64,000 bases of DNA from Haloimpatiens sp042688525. Its GTDB lineage: Bacteria > Bacillota > Clostridia > Clostridiales > Clostridiaceae. Location of the stretch: contig NZ_JBHWAB010000001.1 of NCBI RefSeq assembly GCF_042688525.2, positions 310,001 through 374,000 on the forward strand, in the 5' to 3' direction. Shown one piece after another: positions 1 through 9,127 of this stretch. The notes beneath the pieces are model-generated. The model was not told where the DNA came from, ran no database searches, and saw nothing but the letters and a program-made list of their open reading frames with translations. Position 1 is the stretch's first letter, and every line of letters starts with the position of its first letter. The position numbers were made by a program, and so were the translations under genes.

Positions 1-249
1 GGAATAAGTACTGCAGCAGGAGTACTTATTGGTAAGATAATGTATAAAGCTACAGGTGGTAAGATAAATCCACTTATAGGAGCAGCAGGTGTTTCAGCTG
101 TACCTATGGCATCAAGAGTTGCTCAAAAAGTTGGACAAGAAGAGGATCCAGGAAATTTCTTACTTATGAATGCAATGGGACCTAATGTTGCAGGTGTTAT
201 AGGAACAGCAGTAGCAGCAGGAATACTTCTTACAATGTTTGGGGTATAG
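1..249 (+). CDS. Sodium-ion-translocating decarboxylase, beta subunit (3' end only)
   Basis: The reading frame is open from the first base of the window, so the 5' part of the gene is missing. The visible 82 residues are glycine- and alanine-rich and hydrophobic. They contain GAAGVSAVPMASRVAQ and NAMGPNVAGVIG, which match the C-terminal end of the membrane beta subunits of biotin-dependent decarboxylases (OadB, GcdB, MmdB family). These subunits couple decarboxylation of a carboxybiotin to export of Na+ across the cytoplasmic membrane. The substrate (oxaloacetate, glutaconyl-CoA or methylmalonyl-CoA) cannot be told from this fragment; the upstream genes would decide it. The gene ends in TAG at 247-249, and a 24-base perfect dyad follows in the intergenic region. 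Confidence 0.85.
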   Translation, partial: GISTAAGVLIGKIMYKATGGKINPLIGAAGVSAVPMASRVAQKVGQEEDPGNFLLMNAMGPNVAGVIGTAVAAGILLTMFGV

Positions 250-324
250 TTAAAAATTAACTTGACAAATAATATTTAGTTGTTAAAATTAAATTGTTAA
301 TCATCGATTATTAAGCTAAGACGT

Positions 325-348
325 AAGAGCAGCTGTACAGCTGCTCTT
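325..348. terminator. Perfect 24-base dyad between the decarboxylase gene and coaX
   Basis: AAGAGCAGCTGTACAGCTGCTCTT is a perfect inverted repeat. It lies 76 bases after the decarboxylase stop and 25 bases before coaX. The following bases are AT-rich but not a clean T run, so termination is likely but would be weak. Confidence 0.5.
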
Positions 349-372
349 ATAATTTATAAGGGGTGTTAAAAA

Positions 373-1152
373 TTGATTTTAGTTGTAGATGTTGGGAATA
401 CAAACATTGTTTTAGGTATATATAAAGAAGATAGATTAGTTGTAGAATGGAGATTATCTACACAAGCTACAAGAAGTGCAGATGAATATGGAATTCAAGT
501 TATGGAGCTATTTAGGCAAAAACAGATAAATGCTAATGATGTAAAGGGAGTTATAATTTCATCAGTAGTTCCTAATATTATGTATTCATTAGAACATATG
601 ATACAAAAATATTTTAGAGTACAACCTATAGTTGTAGGACCAGGGGTAAAGACAGGTATTAATATAAAATATGATAATCCCAAAGAAGTTGGAGCAGATA
701 GAATAGTTAATGCAGTAGCAGCTCATGAAATCTATAAAAAACCTCTTATAATAATAGATTTTGGAACAGCCACTACTTTTTGTGTTGTATCAGGAAACGG
801 AAATTATCTTGGAGGAGTAATATGTCCTGGAATAAGAATATCGTCAGAAGCTTTATTTGAGAGGGCAGCAAAACTTCCTAGAGTAGAATTGTTGAAAACT
901 AAAAAGATAATATGTAAAAATACAGTAAAAAGTATGCAAGCAGGAATAGTTTATGGTTATATTGGGCAAGTTGATTATATAGTAAATAAGATAAAAGAAG
1001 AAATGAGAGAATTAGGAGAAAATGAAACTTTTGTTGTAGCCACTGGAGGATTTGCTAAACTTATATATGGTGAATCTAAAACAATAGATGTAATAAATCC
1101 TATTTTAACTTTACAAGGATTAAAGATTATATATGAGAAGAATGCAAAGTAG
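373..1152 (+). CDS. coaX: Type III pantothenate kinase
   Basis: Phosphorylates pantothenate in the first step of coenzyme A synthesis, in the cytoplasm. The 259-residue protein has the usual length for the family. It shows the ASKHA-fold phosphate loop DVGNTN at residues 6-11, GADR at 107-110 for pantothenate binding, and DFGTATTF at 129-136. The start is TTG at 373, preceded by a GGGGTG ribosome site eight bases upstream. CoaX enzymes are distinct from CoaA and CoaW and typically need a monovalent cation (family knowledge). It lies 8 bases upstream of the tRNA-dihydrouridine synthase gene, the common coaX-dus arrangement in Firmicutes, so the two are probably co-transcribed. Confidence 0.95.
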   Translation: MILVVDVGNTNIVLGIYKEDRLVVEWRLSTQATRSADEYGIQVMELFRQKQINANDVKGVIISSVVPNIMYSLEHMIQKYFRVQPIVVGPGVKTGINIKYDNPKEVGADRIVNAVAAHEIYKKPLIIIDFGTATTFCVVSGNGNYLGGVICPGIRISSEALFERAAKLPRVELLKTKKIICKNTVKSMQAGIVYGYIGQVDYIVNKIKEEMRELGENETFVVATGGFAKLIYGESKTIDVINPILTLQGLKIIYEKNAK

Positions 1153-1160
1153 GTGTGTGA

Positions 1161-2141
1161 ATGAAAATAGGAAATTTAGAATTCAATAATGAAGTTTTTT
1201 TAGCACCTATGGCAGGTGTTACAGATATAGCTTTTAGAGAAATATGTAAAGAAATGGGTTGTGGACTTAGTTATACAGAAATGGTAAGTGCTAAAGGTAT
1301 GTATTATGGTAGTGAAAATACTAAAAAGCTTTTAAAAATCTCTGATAAAGAAAAACCAATAGCAGTACAGATTTTTGGAAGTGATTCATATATTATGGCT
1401 AAAATATGTGATTGTTTTAATGAAAATAAAGATATATGCTTAATTGATATAAATATGGGATGTCCAGTACCTAAAATAGTTAAAAATGGTGAAGGTTCAG
1501 CATTGATGAACGATCCTAAGTTAGCAGCAGATATAGTACAAGAGGTTAAGAAAGCATCTGTAAAACCTGTTACTGTTAAATTTAGAAAAGGTTTTGACTC
1601 TAAAAATATTAATGCTGTGGATTTTGCACAAAGAATGGAGCAAGCTGGAGTGGATGCTGTAACAGTACATGGAAGAACTAAGGAACAAATGTATTCAGGA
1701 AAGGCTGATTGGGATATAATAAGACAAGTAAAAGACAAGGTATCTATTCCCGTTATAGGGAATGGAGATATTTTTTGTGCTAAAGATGCAATTGATATGA
1801 AAAGATTAACTAATTGTGACGGTGTTATGGTAGCAAGAGGAGTAAAGGGTAATCCATGGATATTCAAACAGATAAATCAAGCAATTAATATGAAAGAAAT
1901 TGAATGTCCTACAGATACAGAAAAGCTAGAAGTTTGTATTGATCATTTGAAAAGAGCTGTTTTCTATCATACAGAGAATACTGCTGTAAGAGAAATGAGA
2001 AAACATATAGCTTGGTACATAAAAGGAATGAAAAATTGTACTGAAATAAAGGATAAGATAAATAGAGAAGAAAAAAGTGAAAGCGTGATTAAAATTTTAT
2101 CAGAATACAAACAGTGTATTTTAGATAATAATGAATTATAA
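1161..2141 (+). CDS. dusB: tRNA-dihydrouridine synthase (DusB family)
   Basis: Flavoenzyme that reduces specific uridines of tRNA to dihydrouridine using NADPH. The 326-residue protein has the FMN-binding TIM-barrel start APMAGVTD at residues 15-22. The MGCP motif at 99-102 contains the catalytic cysteine at about 101. Further barrel motifs are VTVHGRTKEQMYSG and GNGDIF, and VARGVKGNPWIF binds the FMN phosphate. A helical C-terminal RNA-binding domain follows. It starts with ATG after a GTGTGTGA spacer and is close-coupled to coaX. The DusB rather than DusA or DusC label is inferred from length and context. Confidence 0.93.
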   Translation: MKIGNLEFNNEVFLAPMAGVTDIAFREICKEMGCGLSYTEMVSAKGMYYGSENTKKLLKISDKEKPIAVQIFGSDSYIMAKICDCFNENKDICLIDINMGCPVPKIVKNGEGSALMNDPKLAADIVQEVKKASVKPVTVKFRKGFDSKNINAVDFAQRMEQAGVDAVTVHGRTKEQMYSGKADWDIIRQVKDKVSIPVIGNGDIFCAKDAIDMKRLTNCDGVMVARGVKGNPWIFKQINQAINMKEIECPTDTEKLEVCIDHLKRAVFYHTENTAVREMRKHIAWYIKGMKNCTEIKDKINREEKSESVIKILSEYKQCILDNNEL

Positions 2142-2220
2142 AGTTGTAATTAAGAATTAGGAATTTATTATTAGTGAAAAGAATAATATATACATATATC
2201 AATGTAAAAAAGGAAAGTAA

Positions 2221-3030
2221 ATGAATAATATAATAAATTTAAGTTCTGATAATGTAATTTATAAAGACTCCAGTTTATTTGGTAGAATAAAAGATAGATT
2301 AAAGGTGAAATATGAAGGAGAATATTTTATAAAAGATATAAATATATCTATTAAAAAAGTAAGAATTCCAGCTAATGTAGATATAAAATCTTATTACAGA
2401 AATGTAAATATTGCAAAGCGGTTTGGAAACAGTTCTGAAGTGGAAATGTCACCTAATATATGGAGTATTATTGATTATGATATTTTTAATGAGTATCAAA
2501 AGAAATTGTTTGCTTATAGTATAGTAAGAAGTATAAAATTATCGTTAAGGGTGAGAAATAAAAATATAAATAATAGTTGTATACTTATATATGATGCTAA
2601 AGATAAAATAAATAGATACATAATATATGAGTTAGCAAAAGTTGCTAGATATATAATATTATTGTCAGATAATTTGAAGTTATTAAAAAACATAAGAGAA
2701 TATGTGATGGCCAATTATGGAGTGACACCAATTATAACAAGAGATAATGTATATGCTTTAAAGGAAGCAGAATTTATAATAACGTCTAAAAATATTGAAC
2801 CCAAATATAAAAGTTCAATATGGTACTTGAACAATAAGTTTATTCCTAAAAATACCCAAAATTTACAAATCAATAATGTTATTTACAAAACTCCATGGGA
2901 AATTGAAGGAGTAGAAAAAAACATTCAACTTATTGGTGCTATACTTAGTCAAATAGGTCATAATAAAAGGGTTGAAGAAGATTTAAAGTGTAATGGAATA
3001 TATATAGAAAAATTCAATTTTATTGTTTAG
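2221..3030 (+). CDS. Conserved-looking protein of unknown function
   Basis: I do not recognise this 269-residue protein. It begins with ATG eight bases after an AAAGGAAAG ribosome site. It is rich in Ile, Asn, Lys and Tyr, has no signal peptide or clear membrane segment, and shows no catalytic motif I can name. The middle reads as alternating strands and helices (CILIYDAKDKINRYIIYEL, then a TPIITRDNVYAL segment), compatible with a Rossmann-like alpha/beta domain. It sits alone between dusB and the greA promoter. Its base composition resembles its neighbours, so I see no sign of transfer. Confidence 0.7.
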   Translation: MNNIINLSSDNVIYKDSSLFGRIKDRLKVKYEGEYFIKDINISIKKVRIPANVDIKSYYRNVNIAKRFGNSSEVEMSPNIWSIIDYDIFNEYQKKLFAYSIVRSIKLSLRVRNKNINNSCILIYDAKDKINRYIIYELAKVARYIILLSDNLKLLKNIREYVMANYGVTPIITRDNVYALKEAEFIITSKNIEPKYKSSIWYLNNKFIPKNTQNLQINNVIYKTPWEIEGVEKNIQLIGAILSQIGHNKRVEEDLKCNGIYIEKFNFIV

Positions 3031-3061
3031 GATTATTACTAATGCTACGTATTCATAAATG

Positions 3062-3090
3062 TTGACATTATTAGTTTGCTGATTTATAAT
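3062..3090 (+). promoter_or_regulatory. Sigma-A-type promoter for greA-lysS
   Basis: TTGACA at 3062-3067 and TATAAT at 3085-3090 are both perfect consensus boxes with a 17-base spacer. They lie 65 bases upstream of the greA start. Confidence 0.85.
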
Positions 3091-3154
3091 TACTTAAATA
3101 GTTGAGTAAGTGTTGATATATAATCAATTAGAATATTTAAAAGGGGAGACAAAA

Positions 3155-3634
3155 ATGAGTAATAAAAAATATATAATGACTTATGAAGGGGTTAAAAAGT
3201 TAGAAGATGAGTTAGAATATTTAAAGACTGTAAAGAGAAAAGAAATAACAGCGAAAATAAAGGTAGCACTTTCATATGGAGATTTAAGTGAGAACTCAGA
3301 ATATGACGAAGCAAAAAATGAACAGGCATTTGCTGAAGGTAGAATAGTACAATTAGAAAATATGCTTAAAAATGCTAATGTAGTAGATGAAAGTGAAGTA
3401 GATGAAGGAGTAGTTAGTGTAGGTGCTGTAGTTAAAGTTAAAGATTATGATTTTGATGAAATAGTTGATTTTTCAATAGTTGGTTCTGCAGAAGCAGATC
3501 CAATGGAAAATAAAATATCAAATGAGTCTCCAGTTGGGGCAGGGCTTATTGGAAAAAAAGTTGGAGATATTGTTGAAATAACAGTTCCAGATGGAACTAG
3601 TAAGTATGAAATTATAGAAATAAGAAGAGCATAA
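3155..3634 (+). CDS. greA: Transcription elongation factor GreA
   Basis: Rescues backtracked RNA polymerase by stimulating cleavage of the nascent RNA through the secondary channel. The 159-residue protein has the N-terminal antiparallel coiled coil (roughly residues 8-75) with the motif LSYGDLSENSEYDEAK near its tip, where the acidic residues act. The C-terminal FKBP-like domain contains NKISNESPVGAGLIGKKVGD. I place the start at 3155, directly after AAAAGGGGAG. A longer open frame reaching 3110 lacks a ribosome site and adds a non-conserved extension. lysS follows 15 bases downstream, as in many clostridia. Confidence 0.96.
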   Translation: MSNKKYIMTYEGVKKLEDELEYLKTVKRKEITAKIKVALSYGDLSENSEYDEAKNEQAFAEGRIVQLENMLKNANVVDESEVDEGVVSVGAVVKVKDYDFDEIVDFSIVGSAEADPMENKISNESPVGAGLIGKKVGDIVEITVPDGTSKYEIIEIRRA

Positions 3635-3649
3635 GGTGGAGGGATAGTA

Positions 3650-5161
3650 ATGTCTAATGAAGAAAGAAATTTAAATGAACAGGAAGCGGAATTAAATGAG
3701 CAAATGCAGCAAAGACTAGAAAAATTGAAAGCGCTTCAGAGTGAAGGTAAAGATCCATTTGACGTTTATAAAGTAAACGTAACTCATTCTTCAAAACAAG
3801 TAAAAGATAGTTTTGAGTCATTACAAGAAGCAGAAGTTACAGTTGCTGGAAGAATAATGTCTAAAAGAGGGCAAGGAAAAGTTGTTTTTTCAGACGTTCA
3901 TGATAAAGAAGGAAAAATTCAATTATTCATTAAAATAGATAACGTAGGAGAAGATAAATTAAAAGAATTTAAGAGTCTTAACATAGGAGATATTGTTACT
4001 GCTACAGGTTCAGTATTTAAAACTAGAACTGGCGAGATTTCAGTTAGAGTTATGAAATTTGAACTTATATCTAAATCTTTAAGACCTCTTCCAGAAAAAT
4101 TCCATGGTTTAAAAGATCCAGACCTTAGATATAGACATAGAGAAGTAGATGTTATAATGAATCCTGAAGTTAAAGATACTTTTATAAAGAGAACGGCAAT
4201 AATAAAATATATAAGAGAATTTTTAGATAATAAAGGATTTATGGAAGTAGAGACACCTATACTTTCTCCAATTGCAGGTGGAGCAGCTGCTAGACCATTT
4301 ATAACTCATCATAATGCTTTAGATATAGATATGTATTTAAGAATTGCAACAGAGTTATATTTAAAAAGATTAATTGTTGCTGGATTTGAAAAAGTATATG
4401 ATTTAGGTAAAAACTTTAGAAATGAAGGTATAGATATAAGACATAATCCAGAATTTACAATGATAGAATTATATGAAGCTTATGCAGATTATAATGATAT
4501 GATGGAAATAACAGAAAATATGGTTGCATATGTTTGCGAAAAGGTATTAGGAACAACTAGAGTAACATACCAAGGTACAGAAATTGATTTCAAACCACCA
4601 TGGAGAAGAGTTACAATGGTAGATGCGGTTAAAGAATATGCTGGTGTAGATTTTAATGAAATCAAAGATGATGAAGAAGCTAGAAAAATTGCTAAAGAAA
4701 AGAATCTTGAATTTAAAAAAGAACTTCAATATGTAACAAAGGGTGAAGTTTTAAATGAATTATTTGAAGAATATGCAGAAGAGAAGATGATTCAGCCAAC
4801 ATTTATATATGATTATCCAGTTGAAATTTCACCTCTTACTAAAAAGAAAAGAGGAAATGAAGAATTTACTGAAAGATTTGAAGGATTTATATTTGGTAGA
4901 GAATTATGTAATGCATATTCTGAATTAAATGATCCTGTTGTCCAAAGAGAAAGATTTATGCAGCAAGCAAAAGAAAGAGAACTTGGTGATGATGAGGCAT
5001 ATGTAATAGATGAAGATTTCTTACATGCATTAGAAATAGGTATGCCACCAACAGGAGGATTAGGAATAGGAATAGATAGACTTATAATGTTGTTAACAGA
5101 TTCTTATTCAATAAGAGATGTAATATTATTCCCAACAATGAAACCAAGTCAAAGTAAGTAA
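3650..5161 (+). CDS. lysS: Lysyl-tRNA synthetase, class II
   Basis: Charges tRNA-Lys with lysine in the cytoplasm. The 503-residue protein has the usual length. An N-terminal OB-fold anticodon-binding domain (about residues 60-165) contains VTVAGRIMSKRGQGK. The class II catalytic core contains motif 1 around FLDNKGFMEVETPILSP, motif 2 with FRNEGIDIRHNPEFT (about residue 257) and motif 3 with GLGIGIDRLIMLL (about 470). The start follows GGTGGAGGG. It is probably co-transcribed with greA from the consensus promoter at 3062. No T-box precedes it. Confidence 0.97.
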   Translation: MSNEERNLNEQEAELNEQMQQRLEKLKALQSEGKDPFDVYKVNVTHSSKQVKDSFESLQEAEVTVAGRIMSKRGQGKVVFSDVHDKEGKIQLFIKIDNVGEDKLKEFKSLNIGDIVTATGSVFKTRTGEISVRVMKFELISKSLRPLPEKFHGLKDPDLRYRHREVDVIMNPEVKDTFIKRTAIIKYIREFLDNKGFMEVETPILSPIAGGAAARPFITHHNALDIDMYLRIATELYLKRLIVAGFEKVYDLGKNFRNEGIDIRHNPEFTMIELYEAYADYNDMMEITENMVAYVCEKVLGTTRVTYQGTEIDFKPPWRRVTMVDAVKEYAGVDFNEIKDDEEARKIAKEKNLEFKKELQYVTKGEVLNELFEEYAEEKMIQPTFIYDYPVEISPLTKKKRGNEEFTERFEGFIFGRELCNAYSELNDPVVQRERFMQQAKERELGDDEAYVIDEDFLHALEIGMPPTGGLGIGIDRLIMLLTDSYSIRDVILFPTMKPSQSK

Positions 5162-5227
5162 TTAAAGATTTAATAGAAAATTCAACTAAATATTACAAGA
5201 ACAGTTTTAATTTTCAAATTAATATGT

Positions 5228-5394
5228 TATAATGTGACATGAGGTTTGAATATAAGAAAAGATACATTAATACGAATGTTAATGTAGTGAAGTAAACTTA
5301 TATAATTCTAAAATTATATATGTTCGATTAATGGCTTACTGAATTGATACCACGAAGGTAGAGAAAATTTCTCTACCTTTTTTGTTTTTTTAAA
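5228..5394 (+). promoter_or_regulatory. Structured leader upstream of the first peptide transporter
   Basis: A perfect -10 box TATAAT (5228-5233) is followed by three stem-loops. The first pairs ACATAAT-like arms 5264-5270 and 5279-5285 (seven base pairs). The second pairs 5299-5307 with 5312-5320 (nine base pairs, loop CTAA). The third is an intrinsic terminator pairing AAGGTAGAG (5355-5363) with CTCTACCTT (5371-5379), followed by a T-rich run to 5394. A terminated leader ending 32 bases before the start codon suggests attenuation. I could not match it to a known riboswitch class. It may instead simply terminate lysS transcription. No good -35 box is visible. Confidence 0.45.
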
Positions 5395-5425
5395 TAATAT
5401 ACAATATTTTGAGGGGGAATTTTTT

Positions 5426-7015
5426 ATGATGAAAAAGCGACTTATAGGGATATTAAGTGCAGCAATGTTAGTTTTTTCAGTAGTAGGATGTGGTAGTAAA
5501 CCTACAGCAAATCAAACAAAAGATAATATTTCGAAAAGTAACGTTTCAGAAGTAAAGACATTAACATATGGAAGTGCTTGTGATTATTCACGAATAAATC
5601 CTGCATTGGATGAACATGCGGAAATACATAAAATAATTTTTTCAGGGCTTACAAAACATGATGAAAATTCAAAGGTTATTCCCGATTTGGCAGAAAGTTG
5701 GACATATGATAAAAAAAATCTTATGTATACTTTTAAATTGAGAAAAAATGTTAAATGGCACGACGGAAAGGATTTTACAGCAGATGATGTTAAATTTACA
5801 ATTGAGGCTATAAAAAATCCTAAAAATAATTCTGAGATAGCTACTAACTATGAAGAAATAAAGAAAGTAGAGGTAGTAGATAAAAACACAGTGAAAATAT
5901 ATTTAAGTAAGCCATGTACTCCTATACTTGATTATTTATCTGTTGGGATGATTCCAAAACATTTATTAGATGGAAAAGATATAACTAAAAATTCATTTAA
6001 TCAACATCCTATAGGAACAGGGTCATATAAATTAGATAAATGGGAGATGGGACAATATATAAGTTTAAAAGCAAATAAGGATTATTATAATGGAAGACCT
6101 AAAATTGATAAGGTAGTATTTAAAATTGTAGAAGATGAAAAAGCAAGAGCACTTCAATTGAAATCTGGAGAATTAGATCTTGCTCAACTTGAACCACATG
6201 ATATGAATAGTTTTGGAAATGATAAAAACATTAAATTATATAGAGAAAAGACAGCAGATTATAGAGGTATTATGTATAATTTTAGAAATCCTATCTTTAA
6301 AGATGTGGATTTAAGAAAAGCATTAACTTATGCTATAGATAAGAAAAAAATAGTGGATAAAGTATTAACAGGAATGGGACAAGTAGCATATAGTCCATTG
6401 CAAATGGGGAATTATAGCAATAAAAATGTTGAAAAATATAAGTATAATCCTAAAAAGGCAAAAGAATTACTTAATAAAGCTGGTTGGAAAGTTGGAAAAG
6501 ATGGTATAAGAGAAAAAAATGGTAAAAGATTATCTTTTAAAATAACATGTTTTGAAGGGGATCCAGTAAGAACAAATATAGCAAATGTCATAACTCAATA
6601 TTTTAAAGATGTGAATGTAGATGCAAAAGTTGAAGTAGTTCCAAAAGGTTCAGTTAAATGGGACAAACTCGAAGGCTTTTTAATAGGATGGGGTAGTCCA
6701 TTTGATCCAGATGATCATACTTATAAAGTTTTTCATTCTCAACAAATAGAAAGTGGAGTAAATTTAAATGCGTATTCAAATAAAAAGGTTGATGAACTTT
6801 TAGAAAAAGCAAGGACTTCTGAAGATGATAATATAAGAAAAAAATATTATAAAGAGTTTCAACAAGAATTTTCAAATGACCCTCCATTTAGTCTTATTGC
6901 ATATATAGATGCTGTATATGGTGCTAATAAAAATATTATTGGAATAAAAGATACAGTTTTAGGTCATCATGGAGTAGGCTTTTTATGGAATGTAGAAGAA
7001 TGGGATATTAAATGA
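5426..7015 (+). CDS. Peptide ABC transporter, substrate-binding lipoprotein (OppA/DppA family)
   Basis: Captures peptides outside the cell and delivers them to the membrane permeases encoded next. The 529-residue protein begins with a lipoprotein signal (MMKKRLIGILSAAMLVFSVV then GCG), with lipidated Cys at about residue 22. The mature part is a family-5 solute-binding protein: it contains YTFKLRKNVKWHDGKDFTAD (about 107-126), the family signature region, and a C-terminal lobe with FDPDDHTYKVFHS. The start follows GAGGGGGAA; the second ATG (5429) is equally plausible. It overlaps the next gene by four bases. This cluster has only the binding protein and two permeases. Confidence 0.93.
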   Translation: MMKKRLIGILSAAMLVFSVVGCGSKPTANQTKDNISKSNVSEVKTLTYGSACDYSRINPALDEHAEIHKIIFSGLTKHDENSKVIPDLAESWTYDKKNLMYTFKLRKNVKWHDGKDFTADDVKFTIEAIKNPKNNSEIATNYEEIKKVEVVDKNTVKIYLSKPCTPILDYLSVGMIPKHLLDGKDITKNSFNQHPIGTGSYKLDKWEMGQYISLKANKDYYNGRPKIDKVVFKIVEDEKARALQLKSGELDLAQLEPHDMNSFGNDKNIKLYREKTADYRGIMYNFRNPIFKDVDLRKALTYAIDKKKIVDKVLTGMGQVAYSPLQMGNYSNKNVEKYKYNPKKAKELLNKAGWKVGKDGIREKNGKRLSFKITCFEGDPVRTNIANVITQYFKDVNVDAKVEVVPKGSVKWDKLEGFLIGWGSPFDPDDHTYKVFHSQQIESGVNLNAYSNKKVDELLEKARTSEDDNIRKKYYKEFQQEFSNDPPFSLIAYIDAVYGANKNIIGIKDTVLGHHGVGFLWNVEEWDIK

Positions 7016-7992
7016 AAACAGTTAAAGTAAGGATGTTAAAAAATATAATCAGTATAATTTTAAATTTAATTTTTAGCTTTATTGTACTTAGTTTTGTCAT
7101 TTTTATGATATCTCATTTAGCTCCAGGAGATCCTTTATACTCAATTTATGGTGAATCAGCAGAGAAGATATCACCGTTGCAAAGACAGAAAATAATAACT
7201 AGTATGGGGCTTGATAAGCCCCTTATTTATCAATATAAATCTTGGATATATGGGTTTATACATGGAAATCTAGGAGTGTCATTTAAATATAATATCCAGG
7301 TAAGTGATATAATTAAAAAGGCTTTTTGTAATACAATGTTTTTAGCGGTAATTACCATAATTTCTATAATATTATTTTCTATTGGCTTAGGTTTATTGTG
7401 TGCAATAAAAGAAAATAGCATTATAGATAAAGTTATAAATAAAATAGGAACTTTTTTTTATTGTATTCCAGGATTTTGGTTAGGACTTATAGCAATACTT
7501 ATATTTAGTGTTAATTTGAAAATATTACCTTCTTCTGGAGTATACGATATAGGATATGAAGGAAATTTAACAAATAGGTTGAAACATATGATACTTCCGT
7601 GGTTTGTTGTTTTTATAGGACATTTAGGATATTATACAAATTTTGTAAGAGATAAAGTACTAGAAGAATTGAATGAAGACTATATTATGGCAGCTAAGGC
7701 TAGAGGACTTTCCCAATTTAGAATACTTTCATCTCATGTACTGAGAAATATTTTGCCATCATATATGAATTTGATTTGTGTTTCTATTTATCACTTAATA
7801 TCAGGTTCATTAGTGGTAGAAGCTATTTTTACTTATCCAGGATTAGGTAAATTTGTTTTTGAATCAGCAAAATTTCATGATTATCCATTGTTAATGGGAG
7901 TAGTTATAGTAACAGGGATGATAGTTATTTTTGCTAATCTATTGGCTGATATTTTTAATCATGTACTTGATCCAAGGATAAACAAGGGGTGA
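7012..7992 (+). CDS. Peptide ABC transporter permease (OppB/DppB type)
   Basis: First of two membrane subunits forming the transport channel. The 326-residue protein has about six hydrophobic segments. It has the N-terminal motif ISHLAPGDPLYSIYG typical of OppB/DppB proteins. The cytoplasmic EAA-type loop reads DYIMAAKARGLSQFRILSSH (about residues 223-242), the site where an ATPase subunit docks. Its ATG overlaps the TGA of the binding-protein gene (ATGA), so translation is coupled. No ATPase gene follows in this cluster. Confidence 0.93.
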   Translation: MKTVKVRMLKNIISIILNLIFSFIVLSFVIFMISHLAPGDPLYSIYGESAEKISPLQRQKIITSMGLDKPLIYQYKSWIYGFIHGNLGVSFKYNIQVSDIIKKAFCNTMFLAVITIISIILFSIGLGLLCAIKENSIIDKVINKIGTFFYCIPGFWLGLIAILIFSVNLKILPSSGVYDIGYEGNLTNRLKHMILPWFVVFIGHLGYYTNFVRDKVLEELNEDYIMAAKARGLSQFRILSSHVLRNILPSYMNLICVSIYHLISGSLVVEAIFTYPGLGKFVFESAKFHDYPLLMGVVIVTGMIVIFANLLADIFNHVLDPRINKG

Positions 7993-7996
7993 TGTA

Positions 7997-8821
7997 ATGC
8001 AGGATAATAAAATTAAGTATCCTATTTTTTCTATAATTTTTCTATGTAGTATATCAGTATTAATTCTTTTTTCAATATTTTTAATAAAAGAGTCTCCTAA
8101 TCACATTAATTTGTCTAATACATATATTGTTCCTTGTAAAAAGTATATATTTGGAACTGATTCAATGGGAAGAAATATTCTAATTAGAACTATCTATGGA
8201 GGTAAAACTTCTATTTTGATAGGAATTATTTCTATGATAAATTCAAGTGTTATCGGAATTATATATGGTTGTGTTAGTGGATATTTTGGTGGGTATGTAG
8301 ATAAGGTTATGACAAGAATATTAGAAATGTTTTTGACAGTACCAACTATCATATTAGCAGCATTTATACAATCATTTTTTCAAACTAGAGGTTTATTAGA
8401 AATTATATTATTAATTTCATTTACAGGTTGGATGAAAATAGGAAGAATTGTAAGGGGAGAAGTTATAAAACTTAAACAGATGGATTTTGTTTTAGCTTCT
8501 AAAAATATGGGGGGAGGATTTATACATATATCATTAAAGCATTTTGTGCCTAATTTTGTGCCGGCAATAATTTATATATGTACTCTAAATGTAGCATATG
8601 GAATAATGACAGAGTCAACTTTAAGTTTTTTAGGATTAGGTCTTCCAGCAAATATTCCTTCTTGGGGAAGTATGCTCATTGATGCTCAAAAGGATATTCT
8701 ATCAAATAAGTGGTGGACAAGTATTTTTCCTGGAATTTTTATAGTATTTACGGTTTTTTCAGTTACTAATATTGGAGAATATATAAGAAAGCGAAACAAT
8801 AAAAGATTTACAAATATATAA
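7997..8821 (+). CDS. Peptide ABC transporter permease (OppC/DppC type)
   Basis: Second membrane subunit of the same importer. The 274-residue protein has an N-terminal membrane segment, then the OppC-family motif FGTDSMGRNILIRTIYGGK (about residues 51-69). Further membrane helices follow, then an EAA-like loop MDFVLASKNMGGGFIHISL. GLPANIPSWGSMLIDAQ near the C-terminus is characteristic. It is slightly shorter than the OppC at 34028. It starts four bases after the upstream stop with an AAGGGGTGATG ribosome site. The next element is an independent tRNA gene, so the cluster ends here. Confidence 0.93.
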   Translation: MQDNKIKYPIFSIIFLCSISVLILFSIFLIKESPNHINLSNTYIVPCKKYIFGTDSMGRNILIRTIYGGKTSILIGIISMINSSVIGIIYGCVSGYFGGYVDKVMTRILEMFLTVPTIILAAFIQSFFQTRGLLEIILLISFTGWMKIGRIVRGEVIKLKQMDFVLASKNMGGGFIHISLKHFVPNFVPAIIYICTLNVAYGIMTESTLSFLGLGLPANIPSWGSMLIDAQKDILSNKWWTSIFPGIFIVFTVFSVTNIGEYIRKRNNKRFTNI

Positions 8822-8901
8822 AAGAATATGTTTATTATAATGTATAATTAAAGATTTTTGTTAAAGCAAAAATTAACCTTATAAAAAAAATAAAAAAATA
8901 C

Positions 8902-8929
8902 TTGCAAAATAGAAAAACCATGCTATAAT
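8902..8929 (+). promoter_or_regulatory. Promoter for tRNA-Asn
   Basis: TTGCAA (8902-8907), 16-base spacer, then an extended -10 TGCTATAAT with TATAAT at 8924-8929. The tRNA begins 18 bases further on. Confidence 0.7.
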
Positions 8930-8947
8930 AATAACTGTGATAAATGT

Positions 8948-9022
<75 letters not shown>

Positions 9023-9127
9023 TTTTTTTATTTTTTGCATTTTTTTGAATGATTAGTATTGACAATAAAAGTGATTTTGATAAAATATAAGGTATAAAAT
9101 AAAATTTAACATATACATGATGATAAA

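Noticed and set aside
1304..1867. 187-residue minus-strand frame inside dusB, and similar antisense frames in other genes.
   Set aside because: They are shadows of AT-rich coding sequence, without ribosome sites or recognisable protein features.
5228..5394. Identification of the oppA-like leader as a purine or T-box riboswitch.
   Set aside because: The conserved core sequences of those classes are absent; only the hairpins and terminator are certain.
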